From positions 1 through 64,000 of the forward strand of contig DATMER010000095.1 of the NCBI GenBank assembly GCA_035556715.1: a stretch of DNA of 64,000 nt. The letters run 5' to 3'. Within the stretch, counting starts at the first letter, position 1. Each line of letters opens with the position of its first letter. This stretch comes from DATMER01 sp035556715 (GTDB taxonomy: Bacteria; Acidobacteriota; Thermoanaerobaculia; Multivoradales; UBA5704). Position numbers and translations under genes: made by a program. Below the pieces are notes generated by a model that was given only the letters and a program-made list of their open reading frames with translations, had not been told where the DNA came from and did not search any database. Of the stretch, positions 40,843 to 50,100 are shown one piece after another.

Positions 40843-41786
40843 AGGTCCATCACCCACTTGGGAGGGTCCGGCTCCTCCCGCAGGCGCATGGGAAGGCCCA
40901 GGCTCACGCTCCAGCGGTGGAGCCAGGAGATCCCCCAGGCGCCCACGTACTCGTCCGCCGTGCCATAGGCCGGGTCCTTTAGCGCCTGGTCCAGCGTGAC
41001 GAAACGATAGCCGCGCTCCTCCATGCGGGAGAGCATGGTTTCCAGGTGCTCGGCGTTGATGCCGTTGGCGTGGATGAGGAGGATCTGCGGGATCTCGCGG
41101 CTGAAGGTCTCGCGGGCGAGCTTCTCGAAGAAGCCGAGTTGGGTATCCAAGTGCTCGAGGTAGGCCTCGCCGATCCGCTTCTCCTGCCCCTTGTCGCCGG
41201 CCTGCCGGGCGGCGATCCAGATCTTGTCGAACGCGTAGTCGGCGTGCTCCACGGTGAAGGGGGCGACGCGGTAGCCCCGCGCTGTGAGGAAGGACTGGAC
41301 AGCCTCCTTGACCTCCTTCGAGGGTCCGGTGCTGTTGAACGGATAGCGGAAGAAGAGCGGCGCCCCTCTCCTCTCCTCCATCAACAACCGGCTGACCACG
41401 TCGCCGCGGACGATGTCATCCTGGTAGCGCTCCAGGGGCGTGTCCTGGAGGCGGGGGTGCGAGAAAGTGTGGTTGCCGAGGATCATCCCGGCGTCGGCCC
41501 ACTGCTTCAGAAGCGCGACCCGGGCATCCCGCTCGCCCGCGACCTGCAGCCGGCTCTCGTTGACGAAACCCACGGCCGAGGCCTTGTGCCAGGCCAGAGC
41601 GGCCAGTATCGCCTCGGTGATGCGGCGGGCGTCCCCGAGATTGCCCGCGTCCGCGGGTCCTCCGCCGCCGGCATAAGGAAGATCATCGATCGTGATGGCC
41701 AGGGTGCGAGAGACCACTGGGCTTTCGCAGCGGACCGCGACCGGGACGAGGAGGAGCAGGAGGAAGAGCGGGGCGAGGCGGCGCAT
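40719..41786 (-). CDS. Exported polysaccharide deacetylase-family protein
   Basis: A 355-residue exported hydrolase with signal peptide LAPLFLLLLLVPVAVRCES. The catalytic aspartates are in LAITIDDLPYAGGGG, the metal histidines in ILGNHTFSHPRLQ, and FFRYPFNSTGPSK and ILLIHANGINAEHLETM complete the fold. It likely deacetylates a glycan. The C-terminal about 40 residues (ASSTSSSRSMASSASRLSRS) are encoded antisense to the oxidoreductase gene and look like read-through beyond a natural end near WVMDLYEA. Confidence 0.87.
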   Translation of the reverse strand: MRRLAPLFLLLLLVPVAVRCESPVVSRTLAITIDDLPYAGGGGPADAGNLGDARRITEAILAALAWHKASAVGFVNESRLQVAGERDARVALLKQWADAGMILGNHTFSHPRLQDTPLERYQDDIVRGDVVSRLLMEERRGAPLFFRYPFNSTGPSKEVKEAVQSFLTARGYRVAPFTVEHADYAFDKIWIAARQAGDKGQEKRIGEAYLEHLDTQLGFFEKLARETFSREIPQILLIHANGINAEHLETMLSRMEERGYRFVTLDQALKDPAYGTADEYVGAWGISWLHRWSVSLGLPMRLREEPDPPKWVMDLYEATIRASSTSSSRSMASSASRLSRSRKIVATAAMRLPSR

Positions 41787-41811
41787 GCGGGGAGCGTAGC
41801 ATCGCGGGTGC

Positions 41812-41840
41812 TTGAGGCCGAGCTGAGGGGCGGGTATACT
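41812..41840 (+). promoter_or_regulatory. Sigma-70 promoter of the lanthipeptide precursor
   Basis: TTGAGG and TATACT are separated by exactly 17 bp. Transcription would start near 41847, giving a leader of about 15 bases carrying AAGGAGG before the ATG at 41863. This is one of the two best promoters in the window. Confidence 0.75.
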
Positions 41841-41862
41841 CTCAGCTCTTCAAGGAGGGCTC

Positions 41863-42024
41863 ATGAAGAAGAAGCTGAAGAAGCTGGTACTGTCGAAGGA
41901 GACGCTCAGAATTCTTGCGAAGCAGGATCTCGCAGACTTTGTGCACGGCGGGACCTTTTCGACTGGTTGCCCGAGCCGAATCAATCATTGCTTCAATACA
42001 CAGCAAGTCAGTTGCCACTGTTAA
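41863..42024 (+). CDS. Class I lanthipeptide precursor (orphan)
   Basis: A 53-residue peptide too short for ordinary gene calling. The leader MKKKLKKLVLSKETLRILAK matches the leader family of class I lanthipeptides (basic start, LxLxKETLR). It continues to a double-glycine site, DFVHGG, at residues 29-30. The core from Thr31 has four cysteines (36, 43, 51, 53) and six Ser/Thr (31, 33, 34, 38, 46, 50) that could form thioether rings after dehydration by a LanB enzyme and cyclisation by LanC. The ribosome site AAGGAGG and the TTGAGG/TATACT promoter are strong. No lanB, lanC, lanT or protease gene lies in the window, so modification enzymes must be encoded elsewhere if it is active. Confidence 0.85.
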   Translation: MKKKLKKLVLSKETLRILAKQDLADFVHGGTFSTGCPSRINHCFNTQQVSCHC

Positions 42025-42126
42025 CCTGCGCGGGCCGCCTCGTTGTGCTCGTTGTGGATACGGCGAGGCTCATCGACCGGATTGCAGGGGAGCGGACGGG
42101 GAGGGAGGGGGGAGCCCTCCCCAGCC

Positions 42127-42492
42127 TCAGGGCCTGTTCTTGGCTTCGTTCCGGCGCTTCGTCTGCGCGTCGCGCCTCGCGGCCCACTCGCTCTTGTGCG
42201 TCACGCCGGTGACCGTGCCGTCGCTGGCAAGGACCGACACGACGTCCAGACCCTTCTTGCCCTCGGTCCGGACCTCGAAGACGTAGGTCAGCTTGCCGGC
42301 CTCCCGGCTGAGCTCCTCCGAGGTCATCTCCCCGCCCGGCACCTTCTCGAGGGCGATGACGCGGGCCTCGTCCATGGTGATGTTGGCTTTCTTCGCCTCC
42401 GTTGCCGGGGCTTCCGGCTCGGCCGCGAAGAGGCCGCCCGTCATGACGAGGGAGGCAAGGCAGGCAAGGATTAGATGTCGGTTCAGTCTCAT
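42127..42492 (-). CDS. Secreted PepSY-domain protein
   Basis: A 121-residue exported protein. Signal peptide LILACLASLVMTGGLFAAE. One PepSY domain: ITMDEARVIALEKVPGGEMT, LTYVFEVRTEGKKGLDVVSV. PepSY domains often inhibit or chaperone secreted proteases. ATG 42492 has GAAAGGAATC upstream. It lies just downstream of, and convergent with, the lanthipeptide precursor; the neighbourhood may be coincidental. Confidence 0.88.
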   Translation of the reverse strand: MRLNRHLILACLASLVMTGGLFAAEPEAPATEAKKANITMDEARVIALEKVPGGEMTSEELSREAGKLTYVFEVRTEGKKGLDVVSVLASDGTVTGVTHKSEWAARRDAQTKRRNEAKNRP

Positions 42493-42665
42493 GGGTGATT
42501 CCTTTCATTCCGGACCCAAAGGACCTCGCCATGAGATCGTCTAAGAGAGGAATGACGCCACTATAGCACGAAAATTGAACAAATTGCTGCGCTGGACGCC
42601 CTTCCTCGACCTCGCATAGACTTTCGCACAAGTCCTTTTGGGCTCTATCGCTTGTTTTCTTGAAT

Positions 42666-45600
42666 ATGATCGCGGCATTCCACGCCTTCGCGGCACCCTG
42701 GTCAGGAACACGGCGGACAGTATCGACCGCGGCCTTGGCCGTGGGCCTGTGGATGGTGGCCGGAGCCAGCCTGGCGAGCACCCTCGACACCCTCCCGGGC
42801 GCTCCGGGCTACGTCCATGAGGTCTTCGGCGTGGACGACGGCCTGCCCATGGCGGGTATCGTCCAGACGCTGCAGACCCGCGACGGATTCCTGTGGCTCG
42901 CGACCTTCGACGGGCTGGTGCGCTTCGACGGCGACCGTTTCGAGGTGTTCGACAGCGAGCGGGTGCCGGCACTGGGAAGCAACCGCATCGAGGACCTGCT
43001 CGAGAGCCGCGACGGCACCCTGTTGATCCGCACCGAGCAGGGGCACGTCTCCCGCTATGCCGGTGGTGTGTTCAGCGCCTGCGAGGCGCCGCGGCCGGAC
43101 GGGGTGACCTGCAATTCCCGCGAGGCCGGCGCCGCCTGGTACACCCTGCTCACCGAGGACGCCGCGGGTACGGTCTGGCTCGCCGGCTCGTCGGGCCTCT
43201 TCCGGTTCCTGGACGGCAGGCTGCGCCAGGTGCCGCATTCACAGACCGGAGTCGGCGCCCGGCGCCTGCTCTGGGACCGCGCCGGCAGGCTCTGGGTGGC
43301 CAACCCGAAGGGCGCCTGGGTCGCCGAGCCCGGCCGTCCCTTCCGGTCCGTGGTGTCCCAACCCTCCTCGCTGGCGAAGGACGCCGCGGGCGAGGTGTGG
43401 ATTGCGACCGTGAACGGCACCGGCCGGGTCCGGAACGGTGTCTTCGAGCCCGAGATCCCGGGCTGGGGCGTCGTCGTCGAGGATGGGAGGGGCGGCGTCC
43501 TGCTCGCCGTGGGAGACCGGCTGCTGCGTGGTATTGCGGGCAAGGGGGGACGGGGTTTCGAGGCGGTGGCCCGGAACGGCGCCGGCTATCACAGCCACAT
43601 CCAGCCCGGCCGCAGCGTCTGCACCGGTCCCGGAGGCGAGGAGTGGATCGCGTGGCGCAACACCCTGTACCGCAACGGCGTGCCCGTGCTGGGCCTGACC
43701 TCCCCCCCGGGGAACGTCGCCTCCGTGGCCCGCGACCGCGAGGGCACCCTCTGGGTCACGACCTCGCGCTCGGGCGAGCTTCACGCTCTCCACCCGGCGC
43801 GTCTCGCCACGTTCGCCGAGGGACTTCCGGACCCTCTGATCTACTCGGTCTACGAAGACCGCGACGGCACGGTGCTCGCCGGCGGCTTCGAGCACGCCTC
43901 CGCCCTCGCTCCGGGCGCCCGGCGCTTCCGCCCGCTGCCGCCCGTGCCCGCCTCCCAGCAGAGCGTGCTGTCGTTCCTGCGCGACCGGGCGGGCGACCTC
44001 TGGGTGGGCACCACGACGCGGGGGATCTTCCTCCAGGACCGCGGCGGCTTCGTGCCGGCCGGTCCCGAAGCCCTGAGGACGGCCGAGGTGCGCGCCATCC
44101 ACGAGGACTCTCGCGGCGCACTCTGGGTGGGCACGAACATCGGCCTTTTCCGCCGCGGGCCCCGGCCGGAGGGCAGCCGGTGGTCCTGGATCCGCCCGGA
44201 GGACGGCCTGCCCTTCCCTTGGGTGCGCGTGATCAAGGAGAGCCAGGACGGCACCCTTTGGCTCGGCACCAACGGCGGCGGCGTGATCCGGCTCAAGGAC
44301 GGCCGCTTCACCTCCATCGACCAAGGCCGGGGCCTGTCGAGCAACCTGGTGCGATCCATCTGGGTGGCGCCGGACGGCCGTCTGTGGATCGGCACCGAGA
44401 ACCGCGGGCTCAACCGCCTGGACCCCGCCTCGATCGATAGCCCCGAGGGACCGCGGATCGCCGTCCTCGGGCAGCGCCAGGGCCTCTACTCCAACGGCAT
44501 CCATCAGATCGTCGCCGACGGTCTTGGCAATCTCTGGATGAGCAGCAACCACGGCATCTTCCGCGCCAAGCTGCGCGACCTGGACGCCGTGGCCGACGGC
44601 GCAGCCTCCAGGGTCGAGACGGTTGCGTACACCGAGCGCGACGGCATGCGGGTGCGGGAGGCCAACGGCAGCGTGCAGGACGCCGGCTTCCGCGACCGCT
44701 CCGGCAGGATCTGGTTCCCCACCCAGGCCGGGGTGGTGCGCATCGATCCGCGCCAGGCCCTGCGCAGCGGTCCGCCGCCCCGGCCGCACGTGGTGCGCCT
44801 GCTGGCGGGCGGCGAGGAGGTCCCCGTGGCCGGGGGCGCGGCGCGCCTCTCCCCTGCCCAGCGCAGCTTCACCGTCGAGATCACCGCGCCTTCGTTCCAG
44901 GCTCCCGAGCGCCTGAAGCTCCGCTACCGGCTGACCCCCTACGACCGCGAGTGGATCGATGCCGGGGCGCGGCGCGAGGCCGCCTACACGAAGGTGCCGC
45001 CGGGGAGCTACGTCTTCGAGGTCGCCGCGGCCGCCCCGGGCGGGGACTGGAGCCAGCCCGCCGCCGCGCCCGCCTCAATACGGCTCAGCGTAGTCCCCCG
45101 CTTCTTCGAGACCAGTGCCTTCCTCGCCGCCTGCGCGCTGGCGGCCGGCGCGGCCCTCCTCGGCGGGGTCCGCCTGTGGGGTGCCCGCCAGAGGGTGCGC
45201 GCGCAGGCTCTCGAACGCCTGGTGGACGAGCGCACGGCGACCATCGCCGAACAGGCGGAGAAGCTGCGCGAGCTCGACCGGCTCAAGTCGCAGCTCTTCG
45301 CCAACGTCTCACACGAGCTGCGCACGCCGCTGACTCTCACCCTCGGACCTCTCCGGGACATCCTCGACGGCCGTTTCGGCCCTCTGGGGGAGGAGGCCGC
45401 CGGCCAGATCGAGGTGGCCCTGCGCAACGCTGGCCACCTGCTCGGGCTCGTCGACCAGCTCCTGGACGTGGCCCGCCTCGATGCCGGCCGCCTGCGGCTC
45501 CGGGTGTGGCGCGGCGACCTCGCGGCGCACGTGCGGGGCCGCGTGGAGAGATTCCTCCCTCTCGCCGAGCGGCGGAGGATCGATCTCTCCCTGGATTCGC

Positions 45601-46877
45601 CGGCGGAGCCGGTCGAGATCTGGTTCGACGGGGCGCAGCTCGAGAAGGTCTTCGACAACCTGCTGGCCAACGCGCTCAAGTTCACGCCCCGGGGCGGCAG
45701 GGTCCGGGTGGCAATGAAGGCTCCTCCGGGGGATGAGCGGGTCGAGGTCAGCGTCCAGGACGACGGCCCCGGCATTCCGGCCGATCAGTTGGAACGGATC
45801 TTCGAGCGCTTCTACCAGGCGGAGGGCACGGGCCGGCGCTGGCCGGGCGCGGGGATCGGGCTGGAGCTCGTCCGGCAACTGGTCGAGCTTCACGGCGGCT
45901 CGGTCTCCGTGGCGAGCGAGGAGGGACACGGCGCCTGCTTCACGGTCCGCCTGCTGCGCGGCCGGGATCATCTGCCCGCGGACCTGGTGGAGGTGGGAGA
46001 GCCCGAAGCCATCGCAGGCACGGGGCCCCTGCCCGAGATTCCCGAGCTGCCGGTTGCCGATACCGACGACGTCGGCGATACCAAGCCGGACGACGACCGG
46101 ACAACCGTCCTGGTGGTGGACGACAACGCCGAGATCCGGGCTTACATCCGCCGCCATCTCGAGCCCGACTACCGCGTGGTGGAGGCGGCCGACGGCAGCG
46201 AGGGGCTCGAGCGCGCCCGGCAGCTCACGCCCGACCTCGTGGTCAGCGACGTCATGATGCCCGGGCTCGACGGCAACGCCCTGTTCCGGAGCCTGCGCGA
46301 GGATCCCGAGCTGGAGCTGGTGCCCGTGATCCTTCTCACTGCCAAGGCTTCGGCCGAGAGCCGCATCCAGGGGCTGCGCGAAGGGGTCGACGACTACCTG
46401 GTGAAGCCGTTCGATCCCAGGGAGCTACGGGCGCGGGTGGACAATCTCCTCGCCTCGCGCAAGCGCCTGCTGGAGCGGATCGGGACTCCAACCCCCCCGC
46501 GCCCCCCGCGGGTGCTGCGCGTGTCGGAGGTGAGCGTGACCCCGGCGGACGAGTCGCTCCTCGCGCGGGTCCAGGCGCTCGTGGAGGAGCGGCTCGGCGA
46601 CCCCGAGCTGTCGGTCGGGGCGCTCGCCGGAGCCCTGGGCTGCGACCGCTCCTACCTCCTGCGCAAGCTGCGCGCCCTCACCGGCGAGTCACCCTCCGGC
46701 CTCATCCGCTCGCTGCGCCTCCAGCGCGCCGAGCAGCTCCTGCGGGACGGGGCCGGACCGGTGAGCGAGATCGCCTACGCCGTCGGCTTCAAGAGCGTGG
46801 CCCACTTCTCGAACGCCTTCCACGAGCAGTACGGCGAGCGCCCCTCGGTCTTCGCGGCCCGCCATCGCGGCCGATAA
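42666..46877 (+). CDS. Hybrid two-component sensor (propeller - histidine kinase - receiver - AraC)
   Basis: A 1,403-residue inner-membrane HTCS-type regulator. The N-terminal signal/anchor (ALAVGLWMVAGASLAS) leads to a periplasmic two-component propeller, residues ~45-700, with blades such as GALWVGTNIGLFRRG and RLWIGTENRGLNRLDP. A Y_Y_Y domain and a helix (FLAACALAAGAALLGGV) follow. The kinase has FANVSHELRTPLTL with phospho-His883, and DDGPGIPADQL and GAGIGLELVRQLVEL in the ATPase. The receiver has SDVMMPGLDG with Asp1195, and an AraC helix-turn-helix ends the protein (SEIAYAVGFKSVAHFSNAFH). ATG 42666 lacks a clear ribosome site; TTG 42660 is an alternative. The adjacent adhesin is a possible target. 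Confidence 0.95.
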   Translation: MIAAFHAFAAPWSGTRRTVSTAALAVGLWMVAGASLASTLDTLPGAPGYVHEVFGVDDGLPMAGIVQTLQTRDGFLWLATFDGLVRFDGDRFEVFDSERVPALGSNRIEDLLESRDGTLLIRTEQGHVSRYAGGVFSACEAPRPDGVTCNSREAGAAWYTLLTEDAAGTVWLAGSSGLFRFLDGRLRQVPHSQTGVGARRLLWDRAGRLWVANPKGAWVAEPGRPFRSVVSQPSSLAKDAAGEVWIATVNGTGRVRNGVFEPEIPGWGVVVEDGRGGVLLAVGDRLLRGIAGKGGRGFEAVARNGAGYHSHIQPGRSVCTGPGGEEWIAWRNTLYRNGVPVLGLTSPPGNVASVARDREGTLWVTTSRSGELHALHPARLATFAEGLPDPLIYSVYEDRDGTVLAGGFEHASALAPGARRFRPLPPVPASQQSVLSFLRDRAGDLWVGTTTRGIFLQDRGGFVPAGPEALRTAEVRAIHEDSRGALWVGTNIGLFRRGPRPEGSRWSWIRPEDGLPFPWVRVIKESQDGTLWLGTNGGGVIRLKDGRFTSIDQGRGLSSNLVRSIWVAPDGRLWIGTENRGLNRLDPASIDSPEGPRIAVLGQRQGLYSNGIHQIVADGLGNLWMSSNHGIFRAKLRDLDAVADGAASRVETVAYTERDGMRVREANGSVQDAGFRDRSGRIWFPTQAGVVRIDPRQALRSGPPPRPHVVRLLAGGEEVPVAGGAARLSPAQRSFTVEITAPSFQAPERLKLRYRLTPYDREWIDAGARREAAYTKVPPGSYVFEVAAAAPGGDWSQPAAAPASIRLSVVPRFFETSAFLAACALAAGAALLGGVRLWGARQRVRAQALERLVDERTATIAEQAEKLRELDRLKSQLFANVSHELRTPLTLTLGPLRDILDGRFGPLGEEAAGQIEVALRNAGHLLGLVDQLLDVARLDAGRLRLRVWRGDLAAHVRGRVERFLPLAERRRIDLSLDSPAEPVEIWFDGAQLEKVFDNLLANALKFTPRGGRVRVAMKAPPGDERVEVSVQDDGPGIPADQLERIFERFYQAEGTGRRWPGAGIGLELVRQLVELHGGSVSVASEEGHGACFTVRLLRGRDHLPADLVEVGEPEAIAGTGPLPEIPELPVADTDDVGDTKPDDDRTTVLVVDDNAEIRAYIRRHLEPDYRVVEAADGSEGLERARQLTPDLVVSDVMMPGLDGNALFRSLREDPELELVPVILLTAKASAESRIQGLREGVDDYLVKPFDPRELRARVDNLLASRKRLLERIGTPTPPRPPRVLRVSEVSVTPADESLLARVQALVEERLGDPELSVGALAGALGCDRSYLLRKLRALTGESPSGLIRSLRLQRAEQLLRDGAGPVSEIAYAVGFKSVAHFSNAFHEQYGERPSVFAARHRGR

Positions 46878-46977
46878 CTGCAGCCATTGAGCGAGCCCTC
46901 TTGCGTCCATGCGGCAAGCCGTTGCTCCGGCGATGCCGGCCTCGTGAAAACAACGCTCAAGGTCCGCGATACCTGTC

Positions 46978-47017
46978 TATAATCCCCGCCGTCGTATCCA
47001 AGTGAAACCGGTTACAC
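46978..47017 (+). promoter_or_regulatory. -10 box and LacI/GntR-type palindromic operator before the adhesin gene
   Basis: TATAAT lies at 46978-46983. The palindrome GTGAAACCGGTTACAC at 47002-47017 matches its reverse complement at all but one base pair and has the central CG of LacI/GntR-type sites. If transcription starts near 46990 it would sit just downstream, where a repressor blocks initiation. A leader of about 155 bases follows. No strong -35 is seen. Confidence 0.55.
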
Positions 47018-47146
47018 AGGTCGCCCCCCCGCGCTTGGGCCCATGAGGGATTTTCCAGGGCGGCCCTGAGGGAAACACCCTGGATCGCAGAGCCGTGGAT
47101 CTATGTATTGTCACTTTCGCCACCTTTGATTAAGGGGAAAATTCAT

Positions 47147-50100
47147 ATGCTTCGTATCGCTTTCAGAGCGGCTATCTTCATCCTCGCGCTTGCCGCTGGC
47201 CCGGCGATCGCGCAACCATTGGCCAAGTCCGCCATCCAGGTCGACCCCGGAAACACGAAGCAGACCGGACAGACCTTCGGGTACCGCCTCACCTACAACT
47301 GCAGCAGCACGTCGGGCCCCTGCCTCGGGGCCCAGGTCGTGGACCTGCTGCCCGAGGAGGTGCAGTTCATCTCCACCGTGCCCGCCAGCCCCACGGGCGA
47401 CGTGGCCGCGATCAACGTCACGCCGAACTTCGGGGGCAGCGGCCGGACCCGCGTCCAGTTCGTGCTGATCAGCCCGCTGCCCGCGGGCAACAGCGGCGAC
47501 CTGTTGATCAACGTCCGCTTCCCCGCCGGCTCGACCGCGAACGGCACCGTCGCCGTGAACACCGCGGACGGGATCAACCTGGAGACCGCGCCCGGCACGT
47601 TCACCACGCCGCCAGTGAACGTCACCGCGGTCGCGACCGTCCAGGTCGGGCTCCAGAAGATCCTGACCACGGGTCCGGCCAACCTGGACATGCCGGAGAC
47701 CTACCGGCTGCGCATCTCGGTCCCCAACAACCCGGGCGCCCTGAACCTCACCGCCATCGGCCCGGTGGTCGACACCCTGCACCCGGGTACGGTCTTCAAC
47801 GGCGCCACTCCCGCGGCCGACTGCCAGCCCGGCTGCGTGGGCACCACCCCGGCGACCGTCACCTGGACGAGCCCCTGCACGGTACCGCTGACTCCGGGGG
47901 GCAACTGCGACATCTTCGTGAACGTCGTTTTCCCGAGCGGCACGTTCCCCAGCGGGACGGACATCACGAACGAGTTCACGGCCGACGCTACGCCCCTGGG
48001 CGAGCCGCCGCAGACCTTCGGCCCGGTCGGCGTCACACACCCGGTGACCACGTTCGTGCCGGCCCCGGGAGCCGGCTTCACGAAGAACATGGCGGGCGGC
48101 ACGCCCAACCCCCCGACGCTCAACCAGACCTTCAGCTATGACCTGAACGTCACGAACAACGGCAACGTGCCGCTGGACAACCTGGTGGTCATCGACACGC
48201 TGCCGGTCGAGATGCAGGTGATCAGCGTCACCACCGGCGCCTACAACAACCTCAGCGACTTCGCAGCCGGCGAGGGCGTGCGGGTGAGCTATGAGAAGAA
48301 CACGGCGCTCGGCGTCTTCACCCTCTGGGGCAGCTCGCCGAACACCACGACCAACACGACCCTGACCGCCCCGCCCCCGGGCCTGGGCGCCGGGGAGTAC
48401 CTGACGCGCATCCGCTGGGAGTACGGCCAGGCGCAGGTCGGCATGGCTCCCACGGCCCGCCCCCTGATCACCGGCCGGATCATCAACCCGGACAACGCGG
48501 GCGGCCCGGTCGCCATCGGCGACAGCATCCAGAACTGCGCCGACCTGACGGCCGTGTACACGGCGGGTCCCACGAACGTCGTCCGCAACGACTGCGAGAC
48601 CTTCAACGTGAGCGGTCCGTTCGTCCAGCTCAACCCGGCCAAGGACAACCTCTCCGGCGGCGGTCCGTTCAACCCCGGCCAGTCGGTCTCCTACCGCCTG
48701 CGGGTGCGCAGCGCGCCGCAGTCGAGCGATCCGGTCCCCCTGGAGGACCTGGTCGCCACCGACCTGCTGCCCGTGAACCTGCTCTTCAGCTCCTGGGTCT
48801 TCGACGACCAGGGCACGGGCCTGCCCGCGCCCCAGGTCTTCGACCAGATCCCAAACTTCGCGGGCACCGGACGCACCCTGCTGCGCTGGCGCTGGAACGC
48901 CGGCAGCGGCAACCTGGGTGTCAACCAGCAGGTGTTCATCAACATCACGGTCACGATCCGCAACGGCGCCCCGTTCGGGGCCCTCACCAATGACTTCACC
49001 CTGGAGCACGACAACCCGGGGCTGGCGCAGCGCTGCTCAACGCCCAGCCAGACCGACCCGCTGGACCTGGACGAGGACGGCAATACCGCCGAAACCCTCT
49101 GCCGGGAGAGCGAGACGATCAACGTGGCGGGCATCGCCCAGCTCATCTCCGGCAAGACCATCCAGGGGACCTGCGACGGCGGCTCCGTGTCCACCTCGGC
49201 GGGCACGCTGACCGGCGGCGCCCTGGAGTACCGGCTGCGGGTGCAGAACGTGGGCACCGTGGCCATGCAGAACTTCGTGCTGATCGACATCCTCCCGTTC
49301 GTAGGGGACACGGGCGTGCGCGACACCAACCCGCGCGGCTCGCTCTGGACGCCGCTCCTGGCCGCGCCCATCACGCCGCCGCCGGGCACGGTCATCTACT
49401 ACTCCACCTCGGGCAACCCCTGCCGCGGCGAGGTGGGCGGCCCCACCACCTCCTGCGATCCGCCGAACTGGACCACGGTGCCGCCCGACCCCATTACCTC
49501 GGTGCGCTCCTTCAAGGTGGAGTTCGGCAGCCTGGTCGTCGATCCCTTCGACTTCATCGAGTTCTTCTTCTCCATGGTGACCCCGGGCGACGTCCCGCCG
49601 GGTGACCCGGCGTTCAACTCCTTCGCCTACCAGGCGGACCGCGCCGACGGCCTCGGCTCGCTGGCCGCCGAGCCGCAGAAGGTGGGCGTCACCCTGGGCG
49701 CCTGCGACGCCGCCCGCCTCGGCGACTTCGTCTGGGTGGATGTCAATTCCGACGGCGTCCAGAACGACGGCCCGACCGGCCTCAACGGCGTCTACACCCG
49801 GCTGTTCGCGCCGGGTCCCGACGGCCTGCCGGGGACCCTGGACGACGTGCCGCTCTCCTCCACCCTCACCAGCAACGGCCCGGACAGCGCGCCGGGCTGG
49901 TACAGCTTCCCGGGCCTGGCTCCGGGCAGCTACCTCGTCTGCTTCACGCCGCCCCCGACGTTCGTGGTGACCACCGCGAACCAGGGCGCGGACACCCTCG
50001 ACTCGGACGTGAGCCCCGCCACGAGCTGCACGCCCGTTGTGACCCTGGCGGCCAATGAGGACAATCCGACCCTCGACCTGGGCCTGATTGCCACCGAGCT

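Noticed and set aside
46878..47146. Riboswitch (for example cyclic-di-GMP) in the adhesin leader
   Set aside because: I could not find the conserved core bases of any riboswitch class I know; only the LacI-like palindrome and weak stems are supported.
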